The notes under the pieces were generated by a model that saw only the letters and a list, made by a program, of their open reading frames with translations, ran no database searches and was not told where the DNA came from. A program made the position numbers and the translations under genes. This document shows positions 8,244-19,970 of a stretch of 64,000 bases of DNA, piece by piece (the first letter of the stretch is position 1; every line of letters starts with the position of its first letter). This DNA comes from Jaminaea rosea (Eukaryota; Basidiomycota; Exobasidiomycetes; Microstromatales), in the NCBI RefSeq assembly GCF_003144245.1, contig NW_020289977.1:992001-1056000 (forward strand). The letters are read 5' to 3'.

Positions 8244-11200
8244 TCAAACGCGACGCTGCGGCTGCTGCCCAAAGGCAACGCTCTGCTTCCTCACAGGCGT
8301 GAACAGCTCCGATTGCGGGCGCATAGGCATGTTCGGCCTCGCGGCGCTGCCAGGAGTGCCCAAGGCCATAGCTGAGCGTTGTTGCTGCATAGGCGTGGAG
8401 GAGTTGAAGATCTGCCCTGGCCGGAGGATGCCAGCAGGGACCCCACCGCCGGCGCCGAGGGTCTTGGGCACAGGAGTGGTTGGTGCACGTCGAGGCGTGG
8501 CGCTTGATGGGACTGTACTTGGCAGAGGAGAGCGAGCCAAGCCATCCGCCGTGCTTGGAAGTGGCTTGCGACGCACTGGGCTTGCAGAGCGGGCGGGCGG
8601 GGGTATAGCGGGCTCCTCGGTCACCGTGGGCGGGACCTTGTTGTTGGCAAAGAGCTTGCCGTTCGAGCCGCTCGGACCCAAAGCGCTAGCACCGCTGTTA
8701 GATGAGCTGGTGCTCGGAGCCGCAGACGTCGTCGTGAGCTGGCTGCTTTGGCGACTCATTGCTGTGGTCGAAGCAGAGCTGCTACCGCTTGCAGACGGGG
8801 CATTCTTCCTTGCCTCGACGCCCCGCACAATATCCCACGCCACCTGCGCCCACATGGGCGCCTGCCCCCTCTGACTCTCAATCATAGCCTTGAGCTCCTT
8901 GACCCAGAGCTTGCGCTCCTCGTCCGTGTCCGCGAAGAAGGAGATGACCTCTCCATCCGCAAATGTGACCCGGAAAGAGTTCGGCACATGATAAGACTCG
9001 TCCGGCTCCTCGTCCGCGTTCCACTTTGCAGCCATGCTCTTGCGCGAGGCCATCTTGCCATCTTGGCCCTTGAGCAGGCTCGGGTCATACGGGTCCCAGG
9101 ACTCGTCGATCGATTTGGCTTTGCTGATGTCGATCTTGACTGTGGGTCGCTTGGTGACATCGTTGTAGCAGATCAGGAAGGATCCCTGCGCCTTGACGGG
9201 GCGTCGTCGCCACGTTCTGCAGTCACCACCCTGCTGTGTGAGGATGCCGGAGAGACGAGGCTCGGATTGCCACTGGGCCGCCTCCATGCCGAGCAGACAC
9301 TCGCGCAAGTTCTCGGGGAGGAGCTTCTTAGGCACGCTGGGCATGGGAGGGAGGTAGAAGAGCTTGAGACGGAGGTGGCCGCGCGCTCGGCTGAGATTGC
9401 GCGAGAAGTCCGCATGGCGACGAGAGTTGATCGAGGCGTGCCCTGAGATGCTCGAGACAGGGTCTGCTACGCCGTGCACGGGAAGGTCGACAACGAGGGC
9501 CTTGCCCAAGCATTTGGCTGCGACCGTCTCGAAGACGAGGTCCACGCGACCGAAGGCACCCTCGCGGTTGGTGAAGGCGGCCATGGATGATTGGCCATTC
9601 TGCTGCTCGTCGCCGTGGTCATGGTACTTGCCCTTCTTCGGGCTGCGGAGCAAGCGGCTCATGAAGCTCTTGGTGATGCTGCCGGTCTTGCTCTTCTCCT
9701 TCGTTGGGCTGGCCGAGCGCGGATCCTCCTGCTGCACAAACAGGGTGAGGCTGAACTCGAGATTCTTGTGCTGGATGAGCTCGAACTCTTGGCCAATTGG
9801 ATTGCAGGCCGACCCGAGCTCGCTCAATCCAGTCTTGACGACGTGCAAGCCGTTGTCGAGAATGCAGAAGAACTTGGTGGGGACCGCGGGGACGGGCAGA
9901 TTGGCGGGCAGGAACGAGTCGACCATGACGAAAACTTTGCCTGCTGCCTTCTTGGGATTCTCGTTGGCGCGGTAGGCGCGCATCTCCTCGGCGTACTCAT
10001 TGATGTCAGAGGGGCGGCGTAGCTTCCTCCATGCCTTGCCAGCATCAACGTCGCCTGCTGTGGTGGAATGCGAGATCTTCTCCTCGGACGCGGCAGCGAA
10101 GGCCCCACGATCCTTGACCTTATAGGGCGAATCGCCGTCTCGGAAGATGCGGCTGATGTCGCGGCACAAGCCGTTGCCAAAGCCCTCGTCAACTGCCTTC
10201 TGTACAGTGTGGTCAAGCATGAGCTTGCTCTTGTGCAGGTCCTCCTGGATGCTGGCGCGGTCAGAGGGAAGCGACTCCATCTCCTCCATCTCCTCGTCCG
10301 CGTCAGGCATGCGAGCGCTCTCGGCGTCATTTGCTCCGGACGCTGCCGCCGCCGCTCGTGCGGCTCGAGCGTGAGTGACGCCCGCGTCTCCTGTGCTCAT
10401 GCTGCGCTTTCTTCGCCCCTTGTTCTTGCTTCGACGACGCGCGATGATCTGCTCGGCGTGCTGCTCCGGCGTGATGGCTGGAGGAAGCGGGCCAAGGTTC
10501 GAGTGCGTGCTGAGAGCAGGGCTTGGCGGTGCGGCAACGACCTGTTCCGAGCTCGACGAAGGCAGAGCCAGATGAGCAGGTGCCCCTTCGCGCTTGATGC
10601 CTTGAGCCTGCGAGGACCCAGCGGCCGGCGATGGGTGAGGGTTGAACCAGGGCGACTCTGCATTGGCCGAGTCGTCTGCCGCGACAGGCTCGGTCGTCAA
10701 GGCGAGCGCGCCTCCAATACGATCAAGAGGGCTGATATCGCCGACCTTGTGCTCCTCAACGGGGCTTGGCGTCGGCTGCGGCTTTGACTCGTACATCGAT
10801 GGCTCTGGACGAGAAGAGGCCAACTCGGGGTGACTGGACGGTCCGCGAACCACGGCAGCTGGTGCAGATGGTCGACCCTTGTTGAGCTCCGTCTGAGTGC
10901 GGGAGATGGGCATAGAGACGTCGGCAGCTTCCTGTGAGCGCTGAGGCAGCGCGTCTTGGTGCTTCTGCTCTGCCTCTGCCTGAGCCTTCTTCTCCTTCGC
11001 GACGCGCTCCAGCACAGCGTCGCGCGAGATGTGAGGTCGCCCGCCTGGACGACGTTGCTGAGGGACCTCGGGCGGAGGCGTGGGGGTGTTGGACGAGCTC
11101 GATGGGGCGACGATCTCTGCTTGCTGGGAGACATCACCTCCAAAGTCAGGCAAAGCCTTTGAGTCGAACATGATTGGGCTCCAGTTAGGCAGCGTCGGCA

Positions 11201-12629
11201 GACTACGGTCTTCAGCTGGCTTGGGAAGGTTTAGCTGTTTTTCCACGGCGGTTTCCTCTACTGCCCCGCGCTGCTGTGTTCGAGGAGTTGCGCCCCTTCT
11301 GACGGGCTTCTCTTGTTGCTGAGCAGGAGGCGGCGACTCCTCGAGAGGCGGAGTGGTGAGGATGTCGGCTTGCAGCAGCTCGTCGACCATGCTGTCGACG
11401 CGATGAAGGCCCCCGAGGCTAAGGTAGCTGCCATCCTTTGCCGTCTCATCGGCTGCGGTAGCCCACGTCTTGTCGTACGAGGCGTCCCCTTCTCCTCCAA
11501 GCTGAGCTCCTGCAGACCTCTCGGGGCTCGAAGGCAGGGATGCCTCGGACGAGGACATCTCGCGCGAGTCTGCGGAGGAGAGTGAGAGGATGTCGTGCTC
11601 TCGCATCTCTGGGCTGCTTGCTGACTCGCTAGGGCTGCCATTCATGACGGTGAGCTGCTGACGCTGGCTGTTAAAGTAGGCTCGGTCGGCCTCAGCTTGG
11701 CTACCGTATCGCTCCTCAGATTGCAGCGAGCCGTTGCTATTTCCGCTGCGAAGGCTCTGTCCGTCGAAGCTGCTCTCCTTGTCAAATTCTTGCACGTCGG
11801 GCTCCTCGTCGAAGGTGACCGTCTTGCGTCGCTCTTGCTTGACAGCTGCCTCCTCGCTGGCTTTGGTCGGCGAGCCTGATGACGACATCTGGCGAGGACC
11901 GTGAAGTCGGTTGGAGGTCAGGTTGCTGCGTCCGGAGGGAGTGCCGCTTGCAGGCGAGCGAGCTGGACCGCGAGGAGTTGAGAAGAGCTCGGCCCGAGGC
12001 GACTGAGGAGGCGTAGTGGGCGGCTCTGCTGCTGCAAAGGAAAGAGGACGAGTCTGTTGTGAAGTAGAAGCGCCGTCTGGCGAATGAGGGCCGCTGCCGG
12101 ACTTGAAGGGGCTGTTGGTGACGTAATTGCTCTTTGTGAGCATGCTGTATGCTTGGCTCTTGCGAGGAGGAACAGCGCTAGCATGAGCATTCTCTTGGCC
12201 AGCAAGACTGCTCAGCTCTTCCCTCGAGCTCCTGCTCGGCATGAAGGCTGCGCGTTGGCGTTGCTGCTCGACGCCGATGCCAAGCCCAACTCCCATTCTG
12301 CTAGGAGCAGGCGATGCTCCGCGTCCAATGCCAGCGCTTGGTCTGGTCGGCGAAGCAGGGCTGCTGCTACCTGCCCCACTGCTGCTGGTACCTGGCTGCT
12401 TGAAGATGCTATTGGATACGAGGCCATGGCTGCGAAGAGCCTTGGGGTCAAAGTTGCGGCTCGGGCTGGCCGTGGGGCTCATCATGTCGCCAGCTTCAGA
12501 CGAAGAAGGAGGAGGGCTGAAGAAGTCGCGTTTGTGTTGTCGCTGCGGAGACCAGCCATTGGTAGCTGCGCCCAAGATGGCAGCACGGCTTGCGTCGGGG
12601 GACGAAGGGGGTGAGGAAGTGTACGACAT
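8244..12629 (-). CDS. Bud4/Mid2-type anillin-family protein with PH domain
   Basis: Intronless, 1461 residues. The first 850 or so residues are disordered, rich in Ser/Pro, with many SP and SSSP sites suggestive of kinase regulation. From about residue 895 a C2/anillin-homology-like region begins (VFVMVDSFLPANLP, then KFFCILDNGLHVV, IGQEFELIQ and LEFSLTLFV), which aligns with fungal Bud4 and fission yeast Mid2. A PH domain follows at about 1120-1250 (LSGILTQQGGDCRTWRRR, FADTDEERKLWVKELKAMI). Proteins of this family bind septins and mark the bud neck or division site, acting in cytokinesis and axial budding. The C-terminal 200 residues are again disordered. Its 3' end faces the xylulokinase promoter; its promoter side holds a (GAGC)5 repeat. 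Confidence 0.82.
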   Translation of the reverse strand: MSYTSSPPSSPDASRAAILGAATNGWSPQRQHKRDFFSPPPSSSEAGDMMSPTASPSRNFDPKALRSHGLVSNSIFKQPGTSSSGAGSSSPASPTRPSAGIGRGASPAPSRMGVGLGIGVEQQRQRAAFMPSRSSREELSSLAGQENAHASAVPPRKSQAYSMLTKSNYVTNSPFKSGSGPHSPDGASTSQQTRPLSFAAAEPPTTPPQSPRAELFSTPRGPARSPASGTPSGRSNLTSNRLHGPRQMSSSGSPTKASEEAAVKQERRKTVTFDEEPDVQEFDKESSFDGQSLRSGNSNGSLQSEERYGSQAEADRAYFNSQRQQLTVMNGSPSESASSPEMREHDILSLSSADSREMSSSEASLPSSPERSAGAQLGGEGDASYDKTWATAADETAKDGSYLSLGGLHRVDSMVDELLQADILTTPPLEESPPPAQQQEKPVRRGATPRTQQRGAVEETAVEKQLNLPKPAEDRSLPTLPNWSPIMFDSKALPDFGGDVSQQAEIVAPSSSSNTPTPPPEVPQQRRPGGRPHISRDAVLERVAKEKKAQAEAEQKHQDALPQRSQEAADVSMPISRTQTELNKGRPSAPAAVVRGPSSHPELASSRPEPSMYESKPQPTPSPVEEHKVGDISPLDRIGGALALTTEPVAADDSANAESPWFNPHPSPAAGSSQAQGIKREGAPAHLALPSSSSEQVVAAPPSPALSTHSNLGPLPPAITPEQHAEQIIARRRSKNKGRRKRSMSTGDAGVTHARAARAAAAASGANDAESARMPDADEEMEEMESLPSDRASIQEDLHKSKLMLDHTVQKAVDEGFGNGLCRDISRIFRDGDSPYKVKDRGAFAAASEEKISHSTTAGDVDAGKAWRKLRRPSDINEYAEEMRAYRANENPKKAAGKVFVMVDSFLPANLPVPAVPTKFFCILDNGLHVVKTGLSELGSACNPIGQEFELIQHKNLEFSLTLFVQQEDPRSASPTKEKSKTGSITKSFMSRLLRSPKKGKYHDHGDEQQNGQSSMAAFTNREGAFGRVDLVFETVAAKCLGKALVVDLPVHGVADPVSSISGHASINSRRHADFSRNLSRARGHLRLKLFYLPPMPSVPKKLLPENLRECLLGMEAAQWQSEPRLSGILTQQGGDCRTWRRRPVKAQGSFLICYNDVTKRPTVKIDISKAKSIDESWDPYDPSLLKGQDGKMASRKSMAAKWNADEEPDESYHVPNSFRVTFADGEVISFFADTDEERKLWVKELKAMIESQRGQAPMWAQVAWDIVRGVEARKNAPSASGSSSASTTAMSRQSSQLTTTSAAPSTSSSNSGASALGPSGSNGKLFANNKVPPTVTEEPAIPPPARSASPVRRKPLPSTADGLARSPLPSTVPSSATPRRAPTTPVPKTLGAGGGVPAGILRPGQIFNSSTPMQQQRSAMALGTPGSAARPNMPMRPQSELFTPVRKQSVAFGQQPQRRV

Positions 12630-13199
12630 CCCGCCGCAACGACGACTCGTACGGTTCTGGGTAGGGATTGAGTCGTGTGGTAACGAGTGGATGAGCGTAG
12701 GTAGATGGTGGTTGTGGTAGTAACGATGGTAAGAGCGGCTGCGTGAACAGCTGCAAAAGCAAGCAAGCCTGAGGTTCTGGTCGCCGTCTGGGTGCGTGCG
12801 AGCGAGCGAGCGAGCGAGCCGGTGTCAGGTTGAGTAGAGTGGAGTTTACATCGTCTGAGCGGCGGAGGCCCAATTCAAAAGCACAACCAACACACAGGCG
12901 ATGGCGGGGCGGGCGCAGGGAGAGAGAGCCTGAGCCTGAGCGGAGCGGGGCGCGTCGACGCGATCTGAGTCGGGTCAGCTCAAGTCAGAAAATCAACACT
13001 GGCGTGCAGCAGATGAGTGAACTACCGAGCGAGCAAGGGACCCTGGCTCAACTCGTACAACGTGAAGGGCAAAGACAAAGGCGACGACGGGGCAATACGA
13101 CATCGAGACCAGGCTGGACCCGGCGCTGGGCTCGTGAGACACCAATTGCATTACATTGTTCGTCATTGTTGCGCTTTCGTCGCGTTTGCCACGTCAATA
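12630..13199. other. Intergenic region between flippase 3' end and Bud4-like promoter
   Basis: About 570 bp. The part next to 12630 should carry the promoter of the Bud4-like gene and includes a perfect GAGC tandem repeat. The rest is likely 3' UTR of the flippase. Short open frames occur but none looks coding. Confidence 0.4.
12799..12818. repeat. (GAGC)5 short tandem repeat
   Basis: Five consecutive GAGC tetranucleotide units lie roughly 170-190 bp upstream of the Bud4-like start codon. It is a plain microsatellite in a promoter or 5' leader; no function can be inferred. Confidence 0.75.
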
Positions 13200-16100
13200 T
13201 CAATCATGACCACCAAGTCCGTCTGGCTTGGGCCGCGTCGTATCATACAGTCGAATGAGACGGGCCTCCTCTCCCTGCTCGCCACCGCTGAACGCATAGC
13301 CTCTTGTGCGTCGTATCCTCTGTACGGCCTGCGATGCGATAAAGGGGGCAAGGGAAGGGTGTCAGTCTAGCTTCTTCTGAGACGGCCCGCTTCTGCCACG
13401 CCGCGCACGCAGTACTCACCCTAACTTTGCGCACCGCCTTTTGAAACTCGGACATCCTAGGTCTATGATCCACCAGATTGTACTTCTGGATCTCAGCGGC
13501 AATATGTCGACTCTCCGGCCTCCATGTACGTTGCCAGAACTTCCAAGTGAAGTCTCTTACCAAACACGCCACCGGGACGAGGAGTAGTGAGAACCAGAAG
13601 AGGGGAGAACCGTACACGGCTCCGAGGAGGTGCTCGTACTCCTTTGAGAAGCCGATGGCTGGGGCTACGATCATGTAGACAGCAAGGAAGGCGAGAGTGA
13701 AGGCGAGTGAGCCAGGGATAGCGGCAAATGTGTACTTTGTCCACAAGTCGGAGACCAGCGCCGCTTTGCCCAGTACTGTGGCCAGCACAGCGATGAACAG
13801 GGTCGTCCCCCACACCCAGAGGTCAGGCGTGTACCCCTCCCCACTCTGCAGTGACGTCCAAAAGCTTGCAGTCACAAAGATGTATGCCAGCAAGCTATGG
13901 TAGAAGGCATTGAGCGTCCATCCCCAGAACTTCCGTCGGTTGAAGAAGATCTGACCGTACAGCTGTGGGTAGCGGTCGAGCATTCGGGCACTGAGGTACT
14001 GGTCGAAGATGCCAATGACCAAGGGAGGGAGGACGGTAAAGACTACGTTGTAGAGGGAGAGAGTCCAGGACTCGAAGGGAACTTGACCAGAGAAGGAGGA
14101 CTGGAAGGAAAACCAGAACTGAGTCATGTAGAGGGTAATGTTCTTATAGAAGCCTGGCGAGGGGGCGTACGATGCGGATGAGAGTCAGTCGTGACGTCGA
14201 GATAGACGGCCGAGCTATGCCTTTCGCCGGTACACTCACTGTAGAGAATCATCTTGCTCAACCTTGTGTACGACCACGAGCCGTGTACGAGGAGCAGCTT
14301 GCGCAAGTAGCGGAATTGGGAGATGGCAACATCGGCGCTTCTTGCCGCCTGCAGACCTTCAACACCGCTGATACCCACACCAACGTGTGCAGCCTGAATC
14401 ATGCTGACGTCGTTGGCCCCATCCCCGATGGCTAAAAGCAACGCCTTCTTGTTCTTCTTGACCAGCTTGACGACCAGCGCCTTCTGCAACGGACTGACAC
14501 GGCAGCAGATGACTGCCTTGCACATTAGCGCCAGCTCGAGGAAGCTCTTGCTAATCTCCTTCTCGAGCGCAAAGGTCAGACTCTTGCCGTCTATGATCAG
14601 CGCAAGCTCCTCAATCTCGCCTACGCTGCGCTGGCTCTTGATGGCGTGCAAGCGCCGGTTGAGCACGTCGGCCGTATCGTGTGCATTCTCCTCGTTGACA
14701 ATGACCAAGTTCATGGACTCGGAGATCAGCCGGCAGGAAAGACCAATGTTGATCGCCGTCTCCTGTCGATCGCCTGTGAGGACCCAAACCTTGATGCCGG
14801 CATTCTGGAGCGTGTGAATCGTCTCGGGCACGCCCTCTTGTAGCTTGTCCTCAATGGCAGTCGCGCCCAGGAGGAACATGTTCTGCTCGATGATTTCTGC
14901 AGCCTGGTCCAGCGCTTCGGCGCGCCCACTGATCTGGGCTGCAGCCGACTCGTATACTTTGGCCCACTGGCGGTACTCCTGCTCAGAGACCTCCCTCATC
15001 GCCACACAAAGAGTGCGCAGACCGTCGGTCGCGTAGTCCTCGAGGTGAACGAGCGTCTGCTCCGTGTAAGGCTGATTCTCGCTCAGCCTCGCCATAATGA
15101 CCGTGTCTGCTCCCTTGCAGTAGAGCTTGATCTTGCCGTCAGGGCAGCGCACCACGGTGGACATGCGCTTTCTCGTCGAATTGAACTCGCACACTTGCAG
15201 GATCTCATACTCCTCCTCGACATCACGCACCTCGATGAAGATGGAGCGCGGCTTGCGCGTCGTGAAGCGGTACCCAAGCGACTCGGCGCCAGCTACAAGT
15301 GCTGCTTCGTCTGGGCTGGAGGCTTGGAACTTAATGCGATCGCCGTGACGCTCAGGAATGACGGTGTGACAGACGGCGAGGAGGGTAAGGAACTCGTCGA
15401 TGACGCCGCTACTGCCGTCATCCGGGATGGTGCCACCCATGATGGCTTTGAGCTCGTGCCAAGTACGCTGACCACCGATCTCTCTGCCATCGGGTCCAAT
15501 GTCGCCCGTCCCCTGCTTTGACTCGTCAATAACGTCAGTGTAGGACACGCCTCCGATGGACGCCTGCTTGAACTCCATCTCGTTCCGGGTCAGCGTACCT
15601 GTCTTGTCGGAGAAGATGTAGTCGATCTGTCCAAGCTCCTCGACGAGGCTCGAAGTGCGGCAGAGGGCAGGCGTGTCGGTGGGTGCATAGTACATGTCCA
15701 GATCCGAGTTGATCAGCATGGCCTGCTGGTACTTGATCACCTCGATCGTGACGATGAGCGAGATGGGGATCAAGTTGTTGTAGGCGATGATGAAGGTCAA
15801 AATGTCCTCGACGAAGACGCGAGCCTTGCCCTTGGAGTCTTCGCTGAGGAGCAGGTACCTCATCTCGCCAGCGAAGGCTGTGTTGCGAACGATACTGCCG
15901 ATGGACGAGGCGATGGAGAGAGCGAGGAGCAGGATGAAAAGGAGCAAGATCTGGACATTGACCATCTTCTCGACGGCCGTGATCTTGATGGGCGCCGCTG
16001 TCGCGTTCCTCATGAGCTTCGTCTCGTGACCGGTAAAGACGACGAGACCGTAGCACCAAGGCGTGTTCCTCAGCTGGGCGCCTCGCAGTAAGAGTTGGTC

Positions 16101-17570
16101 CGGACCAAGCGGCACCTTTTTGAACGGGATTCCGCTGAAGCCGGGCGTGCTGCTCGACTGCATGTTCATCGTGGCGTCAAAGGTATAGAGGCTGTTGTTG
16201 GGATGCTCCGAGTTGAGCTGGCCACGAATTGCTGAAGCTGACTGCGGACTCGTCAAGCGGGCCGTGTCTGGGCTTGCCTGCTTGATCTTGAGATTGGTCT
16301 CGCCATCCAAGTTGGCCGTCTCCACGTAGCAAAGTCCCTCTGGCTCAGAGCTGCTTAGCAGTACGAGATCGGCTGGAAAGAAATCGTTGCTCTCGACGCG
16401 GATGATGTCGCCGACGCGAATGTGACGCCATCTTCGCGGCTCAAATTGCCCCGTCGCAGGATTGAGCACCTGAGCAATTCGCCCGTTGAGCTCAGCATCC
16501 GACTGGTGGCGCTTGACGTCCTCCTTGATCTCCTTGAATGCACTGGCCAGTAACACGACGCCCAGGGGCACGATGGTCGTCCATCGGTTCGTGGGCGAAA
16601 CATTTGGGATCTGCTGGATGCAGGCGGTGAAGAGGAAGAAGACGTTCGCGTACTTGGAGAACTGCTCCAGCAGGAACTTGGGTATGAAGGTGAGGATGTT
16701 GAATTTGCTCGTCGAGATGTAATTGTCTCTGAAGCCTCCTTCACGGTCGTTGGTCAGGGGGTCATTGAGGCGAACCACTCTCTCGCCCTCTGGCACCTTG
16801 TTCCTCGCAGCCTTGCCCTTGAGCAGGCCTTGCATGTCTTCCTTTAGATTGCGGTATGACCTCTTCGCGCCGTCAAAGACGCTGTCTGAGGGAAGTGACC
16901 TCGACTGGCCCGCAGCACTTGAAGGCATGAAGCCCTTTGAAGCTGGCCGTCTAGAGCCTGCAGCACCGTCGCGAGCTCCTGATCGACCGCCGCCGCTAGC
17001 GCCCCGGCCCCAACTGTATGAGAGTCCCTCCGGCTGTCCAGGTGAATCTGGATCGTCATCTGCCTCTATACTCTTGAAATTGCTTTCTGCATTTGAGCGA
17101 ACGGCATAGACGTCGTGGAAGGGACCATTGGACGAGCCTGCTGGCGGCATGCCACTCTTTGACAGAGGGCCATCATGGAATGAGGCTTGTGATGCGTCAA
17201 AAGGAGATCGATGATTGATAGAGCCACCCATCGGTTGATGGTCATCGTAAGAGGCTATGGAGGGTGGGTAGCCAGACTTGGACGTCGAGGCTCGTTGTTG
17301 GTAGCTCGGTCGCGAGTAGTTGGACGGGTTGTATCCGTCTTCGCCTCCAAGCAGATCCGCCTCGCCTGCGTCGACGAGGACGTGTGACGATCCTCCTCGC
17401 TGCTGCTGCTGGCTACCAGATGGAGGGAGGCCAAGAGAGTCGGTGCTGGCGAATGGATCAAAGGAATTGGTGCCGTAGGGGCCACGAGAGGCTGCAGGAC
17501 GATGGGAGGCAGTTCCTTCTGGTGGCGGTCTTCCTCCTCCTGCAGTCATGAAGTCATCAAAGTCGTCCAT
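13200..17570 (-). CDS. P4-type ATPase, phospholipid flippase (Drs2-like)
   Basis: Three exons, read on the minus strand: 17570-14240, 14153-13420 and 13328-13200, with introns of 86 and 91 bp; 1397 residues. The first 270 residues are disordered with DPFAS and a Ser/Gly-rich tail, as in Drs2. The catalytic core shows TNRW near TM1-2, VETANLDGETNLKI (actuator), DKTGTLTRNEM with the phosphorylated Asp, FQASSPDEAALV, VLTGDRQETAINI and GDGANDVSMIQ. The last membrane segments and the C-terminal regulatory tail IRKVRAVQRIRRTRGYAFS match yeast Drs2. Drs2 proteins flip phosphatidylserine and phosphatidylethanolamine to the cytosolic leaflet of trans-Golgi membranes, with a Cdc50 partner. The third exon was found by homology: reading through its intron gives a wrong tail. 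Confidence 0.93.
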
Positions 17571-17991
17571 CTTCGGCGATGTATGTCGGTACGAGTGCAG
17601 TCAGTAGGGGACAAGGCTGCGCAGAGGGCTAGCGAGGAGGATTCGAGGACGGAGCTGCGATGCTGCGACGCGGTAGAGGGCGTAGAATGGAGTGGGTAGC
17701 CCCTAGCAGCGCGATGTAGCAAAGCGAGTGAGGACGGCGATGGTCGTCGTCGTCGTCGTCGTCGCAGCGCCGTTGTCGTTGCAGTCGCTGCGAGAGAGGG
17801 TGAATCGTGGCGAATGGTTGGAAGCGACGATTGCACTCTGTGGTCCTCCAAGAGTCGGCCAATCGAGTTGGCGCGCTCGGCCCGTCCGCCTTGGGTGCGC
17901 TTTGCCTCAGAGAGCAGCGCCGCCGGCAGTCCGTCGAGGCACACTTTGAGCCTCACAATCCACCACCCTCAGCAGTAGCAGCAGCATCATC
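17571..17991. promoter_or_regulatory. Divergent promoter, Drs2-like / Tls1-like
   Basis: The 421 bp between the two divergent start codons must carry both promoters. A (GTC)7 trinucleotide run lies at 17743-17763. No TATA or other known element was recognised. Confidence 0.45.
17743..17763. repeat. (GTC)7 trinucleotide repeat
   Basis: Seven perfect GTC units sit in the divergent promoter between the flippase and Tls1-like genes. It is a simple microsatellite. Confidence 0.8.
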
Positions 17992-19225
17992 ATGTCGCCG
18001 CCCCCGCCTCATTCACATCCAGAAGAGGATGAGTCAGGCCCGTCAACGTCCAAAGCACCCGTATTCAAGAAGCGATCGCGTCCGGCAAAGGCAGCTGCCA
18101 TTGTCAAGCCCGCAGGACCCGCCAATGGATCTAGTGGAGAAGCTGCCGAGCACAGTGAAGACGATGAGGACGACGGCGACGAAGAGTGAGCATATGTCGG
18201 GCATCCGACCAAACAGGAATCGTCACTGACCAGCCCATTCAACTCTCCGCTGCAGAGTATCCGTCGCCGACCTCATCGCCCTGCGCAATCTTCAACGAAA
18301 GCCCACGGGCATCGAGCTTGAGAAGCTCAACAAGGGTTTGCGGAAGAAGAAGAAGAAGGCAAAGAAGGAGGGACCCAAGACTGAAGAGGATCGATGGAAG
18401 GAGCAGATGGAAAAGGGAGGGCTAGTCAGACCAGGATCGCTTAAAGCACCAGCAGGCAAGGACGATGATGACGATGAGGAGGAGGGGGGAGCAGCGTCAG
18501 GCAACAAGGCGCGTAACCGCCTGGCTCGACAGGACAACTTTCAAGGAGAGACCAATGCCATTGATGTCGACAAGCACATGATGGCCTACATCGAGGAAGA
18601 GATGCGCAAGCGCCGAGCCGCACTCGGTGAAGGCGGCGACAACGCAGGGGCCGCTGGGGACACCGCCAGCCAAGCTCGCGCCGTCCTCTCCAATCCCGAA
18701 GACGAGCTATACAAAGTAGCAGAGAAATACACGCGACTCCAACAAGAAGCGCGCAATGCTGCCCTTGCAAGCAAGCTCCTCTCCACGCGCTCTCGACCAG
18801 ACGACGAAGAAGGCGAGGGAAGCGTCGGTCTCTCCAGCGCAATGTTGTCTGGCATTCCAGAGGTAGAGCTAGGCATGGATTCGCGCTTGAAGAACATCGA
18901 AGATACGGAAAGGGCGAAGAGGCTCATGCGGGAGGAGAGGGCTCAGCGACCGAGACGCAATGATGAGGAGGGTGAGAGTAGTGAGGCTATGCTGGCCAAG
19001 GCAAGATTCTTCTCGCCGAGGAACCAGACGAGGAGCGATGCGCAGGCGCTAGCGGAGGCGAGGGCTGAAGCTTCGGGCCAGCCGCCGCCTCAGGCGAGCT
19101 CCAGCGGTGGTGGTGCTGGACAGAAGAGGTCGCATTCTGGTGGTGATGATAGGAGGAATATGGCGAGCGATGAGTTGGTGATGCAGCGCTTCAAGAAGCG
19201 GCAGATGAATCAGATGAAGAGATGA
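17992..19225 (+). CDS. Tls1/C9orf78 (HCA59) family spliceosome-associated protein
   Basis: Two exons: 17992-18185 and 18256-19225, with a 70 bp intron; 387 residues. After an acidic disordered N-terminus comes VADLIALRNLQRKPTGI, then a basic KKKKK stretch, FQGETNAIDVDKHMMAYIE, EDELYKV, and the diagnostic block MLSGIPEVELGMDSRLKNI followed by a helix. These match human C9orf78 and fission yeast Tls1 in order. The family binds the Brr2 helicase and spliceosomal C complex and affects splicing choice, in yeast including telomere-related transcripts. The split codon GA|A across the intron restores the frame into the conserved part. It is divergent from the flippase gene. Confidence 0.9.
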
Positions 19226-19338
19226 GGCGGGCTCGAAAGAATGGGAAGCAAGAGAGATGGACGGCGACACGGCGAGAAGGTGAGGTTCATGCGCAATGTC
19301 GCGTTCTTAGCCAGCAAGCCAGCAGCCATTCATCCGTG

Positions 19339-19970
19339 TCATCCTTGGCTCTCTTCAATCTTCTGTTCTCGAGCGAGACGCGCGAGTCAGTAACTCAGAG
19401 ACGGTCAGCAGCTTCAGCAGGTGTCTCGAGAATACATGTGCAGCATGTCAACGCACTCTGATGATGAAGGGCAGCAGAAAGCGGCGCCACTGATCGTAGC
19501 ACTGCGAGGGAGACTTGCTAATTTGTGCGGCCACATCGTTGCACTGAGTCTTCGAAGGGCTACCGAGCATGGCCTTGAAGAGGACTAGCCTCTGCTGCGA
19601 CTGTCAAGGGAGCGGAGGGTGCGGAGCAATTGAGGCGATCTGCTGCTGTAGGCCTTCAGATGTGGTCAAGGGCGCTCACTGTCCAGCTCTTCGCCTTGCC
19701 CGAGCCGGCTTCGCCATTCGAGCTGTTCGATTGCCCCGTCTTGACGCGCTTCTTGCGCTTCTTCTGCGGCGTAGGCTTCCCGGACTCCTCATCCTCCCAG
19801 TCGCTTTCGTCCTTCACCTTCTTGCTCGATCGCGACATGGACTTTTGTGGCTTCTTCGAGGAGGCTCCCACCGCGTCGTTGTCATCGTACTCTTCTCCTT
19901 CGTCGCTCTCATTGTCGTCACTGTAGGCTTGGTTGGAGGGCTCGTACTTGTCAGAGTCAGTCTCACTCAT
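19339..19970 (-). CDS. Small SANT/Myb-like protein, copy A
   Basis: Three exons on the minus strand: 19970-19680, 19600-19457 and 19362-19339, with introns of 79 and 94 bp; 152 residues. The first exon is acidic (DESDEGEEYDDND) with a nuclear-localisation-like KKRKKRVK and ends in KSWT. Exon 2 supplies exactly 48 residues of a SANT/Myb-like repeat (RLVLFKAML, NDVAAQI, QCYDQWRRFLLP), and exon 3 adds KIEESQG. The spacing of Trp, Phe and QW fits a single three-helix SANT fold. A nuclear DNA- or chromatin-binding role is inferred from the fold and the basic patch; the specific function is unknown. It is the first of four related genes sharing intron positions. Confidence 0.72.
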